Positions 5,501 to 7,779 of a stretch of DNA of 7,779 nucleotides are shown piece after piece. Source of the DNA: Lachnospiraceae bacterium UBA3632 (lineage in GTDB: Bacteria > Bacillota > Clostridia > Lachnospirales > Lachnospiraceae); NCBI GenBank assembly GCA_002373975.1, contig DFKZ01000121.1, forward strand, positions 1,298 through 9,076. The letters run 5' to 3'. The translations under genes and the position numbers were made by a program. The number at the start of each line of letters is the position of its first letter. Within the stretch, counting starts at the first letter, position 1. The notes below the pieces were generated by a model, which was not told the origin of the DNA, made no database searches, and was given only the letters and a program-made list of their open reading frames with translations.

Positions 5501-7282
5501 CAGAAGCTCGTGTGGAAGTCGGTGGAGGATGGTTATCTTGTAGGATCCAGAGGTTCCGTCGGAAGCTCGTTTGTGGCCACAATGTCAGGAATAACAGAGG
5601 TCAATCCTTTAAGCCCACACTATGTCTGTCCCAAGTGTCATTATTCCGATTTTGACAGCGATGAGGTTAAGGCTTATGCGGGTAAAGCCGGTGTTGATAT
5701 GCCGGATAAAACCTGTCCTGTGTGCGGAGCGCCTTTAAATAAAGACGGTTTCGATATTCCTTTCGAGACATTCCTTGGGTTTAAAGGAGATAAGGAACCT
5801 GATATCGACCTCAATTTCTCGGGAGAATATCAGGCAAAAGCTCATAAGTATACGGAGGTTATCTTCGGTTCCGGACAGACATTCCGTGCAGGAACCATAT
5901 CGGGGCTTGCCGACAAGACCGCATATGGCTATGTTAAGAAGTATTTCGAGGAACATGGACAGCACAAGCGCACATCGGAGATAAACCGTCTCGTTGCGGG
6001 CTGTATGGGAGTAAGGACCAGCACGGGGCAGCATCCCGGCGGTATTGTCGTGCTCCCCGTAGGAGAGGATATCTGCTCCTTCACGCCGGTACAGCACCCC
6101 GCCAACAAGGATGTTCCGACGGTAACCACACATTTTGATTATCACAGTATCGATCACAACTTGTTAAAGCTCGATATTCTGGGACACGATGATCCCACAA
6201 TGATAAGAATGCTGCAGGACCTTACCGGCCTTGATCCCGTTAAGGATATCCCGCTTGACGGAAAAGACGTAATGAGTCTGTTCCAGAACACGGATGCGCT
6301 GGGAATAACTCCCGATGATATCGGAGGGACAAAGCTCGGCGCCCTCGGCATACCGGAATTCGGTACCGACTTTGCCATGCAGATGCTCATAGATACTAAT
6401 CCGCAGGCATTTTCCGACCTTGTAAGGATAGCCGGGCTTGCCCACGGAACCGATGTATGGCTGGGAAATGCGGAAACACTTATAAAAGAAGGAAAGGCAA
6501 CCATATCTACCGCTATCTGTACCCGAGATGATATCATGACATACCTTATCGGAAAGGGCGTGGAATCGGAGAAGTCCTTTAAGATAATGGAAGATGTGCG
6601 TAAGGGAAAGGTCGCCGGAGGAAAGAGCGATAAGTGGCCCGAGTGGAAGGAAGACCTGATCGCACATGATGTTCCGGACTGGTATATCTGGTCCTGCGAA
6701 AAGATAAAATATATGTTCCCCAAGGCGCACGCTGCGGCGTACGTTATGATGGCATGGCGAATAGCTTACTGCAAGCTGCACCGCCCTCAGGCTTATTATG
6801 CAGCATATTTCAGCATCAGGGCCAAGGCATTTTCCTATGAGCTTATGTGCCAGGGAAAGCAGACGATAGACAGAACTCTGGCGGATTTCAGAAGGAGGAA
6901 GGCTGCGGCAGCAAATAAAGAAGACGGAGCAATTCCGCTCTCATCCAAGGAGGAGAACCAGCTTTCGGATCTCAGGGTGGTAGAGGAAATGTACGCAAGA
7001 GGATATGAGTTTGTTCCTATCGATATCTTCAAGGTTAAAGCAAGGCTGTTCCAGGTTATGGAGGATGGGCGCATAATGCCATCGCTTACCAGTATAGAAG
7101 GCCTGGGAGAGGCTGTGGCCGATTCCATAGTTGAAGCAGCCAAGAAAGGACCATTCCTTTCCAAGGATGATTTCAAGGAAAGATCCCATGCTTCCCAGAC
7201 GATAACTGATGATCTTGCGCGTTTTGGCATACTCACAGGTATACCCGAAAGCAATCAGATATCACTGTTTGATTTTTTTTAA
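2540..7282 (+). CDS. polC: DNA polymerase III alpha subunit, Gram-positive PolC type
   Basis: A 1580-aa replicative DNA polymerase with its own 3'-5' proofreading exonuclease. In order it has an N-terminal domain (1-205), a charged low-complexity linker (207-290), an OB fold (about 315-405), a PHP domain split by the exonuclease (HCHT at 422-425; the second part includes CDVH near 856-859), and a DEDDh exonuclease. The exonuclease residues are Asp528 and Glu530 of FDIETTG, HNAEFD at 608-613, and His666/Asp671 of HRAVDD. The C-family polymerase has GSRGSVGSSFVAT at 1002-1014, a zinc site with Cys1030, 1033, 1059 and 1062, catalytic Asp1088 and Asp1090 in PDIDLNFSGE, and the third Asp1212 in LLKLDILGHDD. 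Helix-hairpin-helix sequence lies near 1510-1570, and the clamp-binding tail QISLF is at 1573-1577. It is longer than B. subtilis PolC (about 1437 aa), partly because of the linker. ATG 2540 is preferred over the in-frame TTG at 2528, which overlaps ispG and lacks a spaced ribosome site; GGA at 2530-2532 is a weak site for ATG 2540. Confidence 0.98.
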   Translation: MEPKDFFEVFPTLVLKEKAAGYMTGTTVLRVSSTKNRHLLKIYIKSTHIIPKSIILEVQKEIEKQLFGESEIDVRIYERFELSDSYSITTVFESYRESMEKELSESSLTLYDAFHNSRLSFSENNTVNIQIPDRFLYREKQRELEDYIEKVITDRFSMGLILNIDYYELPEGELSKENELKVAMRVKEIADRIGAGIEKETVYLGDVPKESKNSEDAAGKKTAKEDAGRSEARSDAAAKADTSVQGSSLTGADESGKKGSVNKFLKKVPERGEFKKGEYKKDFRRGELKRSDNPDVIYGVDIDPDAEFTRIEDIIGDIGDVVIRGEVTGVDSHPIKNEKTIFKFDITDYTDTISAKIFLPTEKVKEFEKEVKPGAFLKVKAFAKHDPFDHEVSLMPVSGIMRTGSFVTPRADHALHKRVELHCHTKMSDMDGVSEAKDIVKRAYKWGHKAIAITDHGVVQGFTDAGHAWDDLWKAEKNKRKDAGDDNPDRQDFFKVLYGVECYLVDDLLKVVMDDEDCGFDEDFVVFDIETTGFSPVGDRIIEIGAVKVSGGKVIDRFSTFVNPERPVPYEIERLTSISDKDVSGADTIDVILPRFLEFCDGCVLVAHNAEFDVNFIKANCERLGYPRNFTYMDTLLLSRVQLPGHAKYTLDAVAKLLSINLGHHHRAVDDAECTALIFIRLMNQLSSEGYTKLAQINEKAGSSKEAISKMRPHHCIILAKNDLGRIHLYHLISESHLDYFSGRFPIVPKSRVQYYRDGLIVGSACEAGELYRALVEGKTEQQITRLVEFYDYLEIQPVGNNAYMVDAYDKKKLDNGEVLTEKRFAKINSLDDIRDVNRRVVELGEKFNKPVVATCDVHFLDPEAEVYRRIIMAGKGFDDADRQPPLYLHTTDEMLEEFQYLGPEKAKEVVITNTNMIADMCETISPVRPDKCPPVIPDSDKTLTDICYNRAHEIYGENLPEIVEERLQRELNSIITNGFAVMYIIAQKLVWKSVEDGYLVGSRGSVGSSFVATMSGITEVNPLSPHYVCPKCHYSDFDSDEVKAYAGKAGVDMPDKTCPVCGAPLNKDGFDIPFETFLGFKGDKEPDIDLNFSGEYQAKAHKYTEVIFGSGQTFRAGTISGLADKTAYGYVKKYFEEHGQHKRTSEINRLVAGCMGVRTSTGQHPGGIVVLPVGEDICSFTPVQHPANKDVPTVTTHFDYHSIDHNLLKLDILGHDDPTMIRMLQDLTGLDPVKDIPLDGKDVMSLFQNTDALGITPDDIGGTKLGALGIPEFGTDFAMQMLIDTNPQAFSDLVRIAGLAHGTDVWLGNAETLIKEGKATISTAICTRDDIMTYLIGKGVESEKSFKIMEDVRKGKVAGGKSDKWPEWKEDLIAHDVPDWYIWSCEKIKYMFPKAHAAAYVMMAWRIAYCKLHRPQAYYAAYFSIRAKAFSYELMCQGKQTIDRTLADFRRRKAAAANKEDGAIPLSSKEENQLSDLRVVEEMYARGYEFVPIDIFKVKARLFQVMEDGRIMPSLTSIEGLGEAVADSIVEAAKKGPFLSKDDFKERSHASQTITDDLARFGILTGIPESNQISLFDFF

Positions 7283-7290
7283 AAAAGTAC

Positions 7291-7319
7291 TTGCATTATT
7301 AAAAAGTTTATAGTAATAT
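7291..7319 (+). promoter_or_regulatory. Promoter of the tRNA-Glu gene
   Basis: TTGCAT (7291-7296), a 17-nt spacer and TAATAT (7314-7319) predict a start near 7326 and a pre-tRNA leader of about 23 nt. The leader contains a small hairpin, GCGTA 7329-7333 with TACGC 7341-7345. The -35 begins only 8 nt after the polC stop, and no polC terminator lies between, so polC transcripts may read into the tRNA. Confidence 0.75.
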
Positions 7320-7348
7320 AAGCAAGTCGCGTATGAAACTTACGCTGT

Positions 7349-7420
7349 GGCTGGTTGGTCAAGGGGTTAAGACGCCGCCCTCTCACGGCGGAATCAGGGG
7401 TTCGATTCCCCTACCAGCTG
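7349..7420 (+). tRNA. tRNA-Glu, anticodon CUC
   Basis: A 72-nt cloverleaf without an encoded CCA; the bases after discriminator G7420 are CTT. The acceptor stem 7349-7355 pairs with 7413-7419, with a G-T wobble at the first pair. The D-arm region TGGTCAAGGGGTTAAGA is typical of Gram-positive tRNA-Glu. The anticodon stem is CCGCC 7375-7379 with GGCGG 7387-7391, and the loop C-T-CTC-A-C places anticodon CUC at 7382-7384, which reads GAG. The T stem AGGGG 7396-7400 pairs with CCCCT 7408-7412 around TTCGATT. The CUC form usually supplements the UUC isoacceptor that reads both Glu codons. It is a single-gene unit between polC and topA, with its own promoter and the terminator at 7447. Confidence 0.96.
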
Positions 7421-7446
7421 CTTACAATTTCACAGTAAGATTAATC

Positions 7447-7477
7447 AGTCTTGAGGTTATTCCCTCAAGACTTTTTA
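7447..7477 (+). terminator. Intrinsic terminator after tRNA-Glu
   Basis: AGTCTTGAGG (7447-7456) pairs perfectly with CCTCAAGACT (7463-7472) around a 6-nt loop and is followed by a T-run (7472-7476). It ends the tRNA transcript, and probably polC read-through as well, before topA. Confidence 0.92.
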
Positions 7478-7522
7478 ATACTAAACAGTACATCGATTCT
7501 TAAGTAATCAAGGAGAGTCATC

Positions 7523-7779
7523 ATGTCAAAGAATCTTGTGATCGTGGAGTCACCGGCAAAGGTCAAGACAATCAAAAAGTTCCTGGGAAGCAATTATGAT
7601 GTTGCAGCCAGCCAGGGCCATGTACGCGACCTGCCCAAGAGTTCCCTCGGAATTGACATTGAGGGCGGTTATGAACCCAAATACATTACGATCAGAGGCA
7701 AGGGCGACCTTGTAGCCGATCTTCGTAAAAGAGTCAAGAAAGCGGATAAAGTATATCTCGCAACCGACCCTGACCGTGA
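7523..7779 (+). CDS. topA: DNA topoisomerase I, N-terminal 85 residues (3' end outside window)
   Basis: A type IA topoisomerase that relaxes negative supercoils through a 5'-phosphotyrosine intermediate. The 85 visible codons cover the start of the TOPRIM domain: LVIVESPAKVKTI with the catalytic Glu9, SQGHVRDLP at 30-38, the strand/loop EPKYITIRGKG at 51-61, and the metal-binding motif TDPDR with Asp82 and Asp84 at the edge. In the family this continues as EGEAI. The active-site Tyr domain and zinc fingers lie outside the window. AGGAG at 7511-7515 sits 7 nt before ATG 7523, a clear start. The terminator at 7447-7477 leaves only about 45 nt for a promoter, and none is convincing there, so topA may rely on a promoter overlapping the terminator region or on read-through. 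Confidence 0.96.
   Translation, partial: MSKNLVIVESPAKVKTIKKFLGSNYDVAASQGHVRDLPKSSLGIDIEGGYEPKYITIRGKGDLVADLRKRVKKADKVYLATDPDR

Noticed and set aside
6154..6781. Long minus-strand open frames opposite polC
   Set aside because: These are shadows of the strongly biased polC coding sequence, which is fully explained by conserved PolC motifs on the + strand.

Overview
The window looks like a low-to-moderate GC Gram-positive chromosome, most likely a Clostridia member close to Lachnospiraceae. The evidence is a Gram-positive-type PolC replicase (exonuclease inserted in the PHP domain), an IspG-PolC gene pair, strong GGAGG ribosome binding sites, and a tRNA-Glu without an encoded CCA end. The family-level placement is an inference from gene content. 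All supported genes lie on the + strand.

Layout. 1-135 is the 3' end of tpiA (triosephosphate isomerase). 136-345 is a highly structured intergenic region. It holds two 47-nt direct repeats, each folding into an 11-bp hairpin with a compensatory base-pair change between copies, a GC-rich hairpin between them, and a terminator-like stem-loop. 375-1069 is a compact two-gene toxin-antitoxin module. It has a near-consensus promoter overlapped by a nested inverted repeat (probable operator), a 140-aa antitoxin with a Phd/YefM-like N-terminus, and a 72-aa HicA-like toxin whose start lies inside the antitoxin gene. 1070-1478 is AT-rich and gene-poor. It carries a strong, possibly bidirectional terminator at 1248-1280 and, just upstream, a GCAA-capped hairpin and a pyrimidine-rich linker that together could form a small RNA of about 96 nt.

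1479-2537 is ispG (MEP isoprenoid pathway Fe-S enzyme). It is followed after 2 nt by polC (2540-7282), the 1580-aa replicative DNA polymerase III alpha subunit, with all expected domains and a C-terminal clamp-binding motif. Eight nt after polC begins a clean promoter for a single tRNA-Glu(CUC) gene (7349-7420), then a strong intrinsic terminator, then the first 85 codons of topA (DNA topoisomerase I), cut by the window edge.

Most of the window is core housekeeping: glycolysis, isoprenoid precursor synthesis, replication, translation and DNA topology. The accessory part is the roughly 1.1 kb between tpiA and ispG. Its most interesting content is the toxin-antitoxin pair, which joins a Phd-type antitoxin N-terminus (and possibly a HicB-like middle) to a HicA-like toxin instead of the usual HicA/HicB arrangement.
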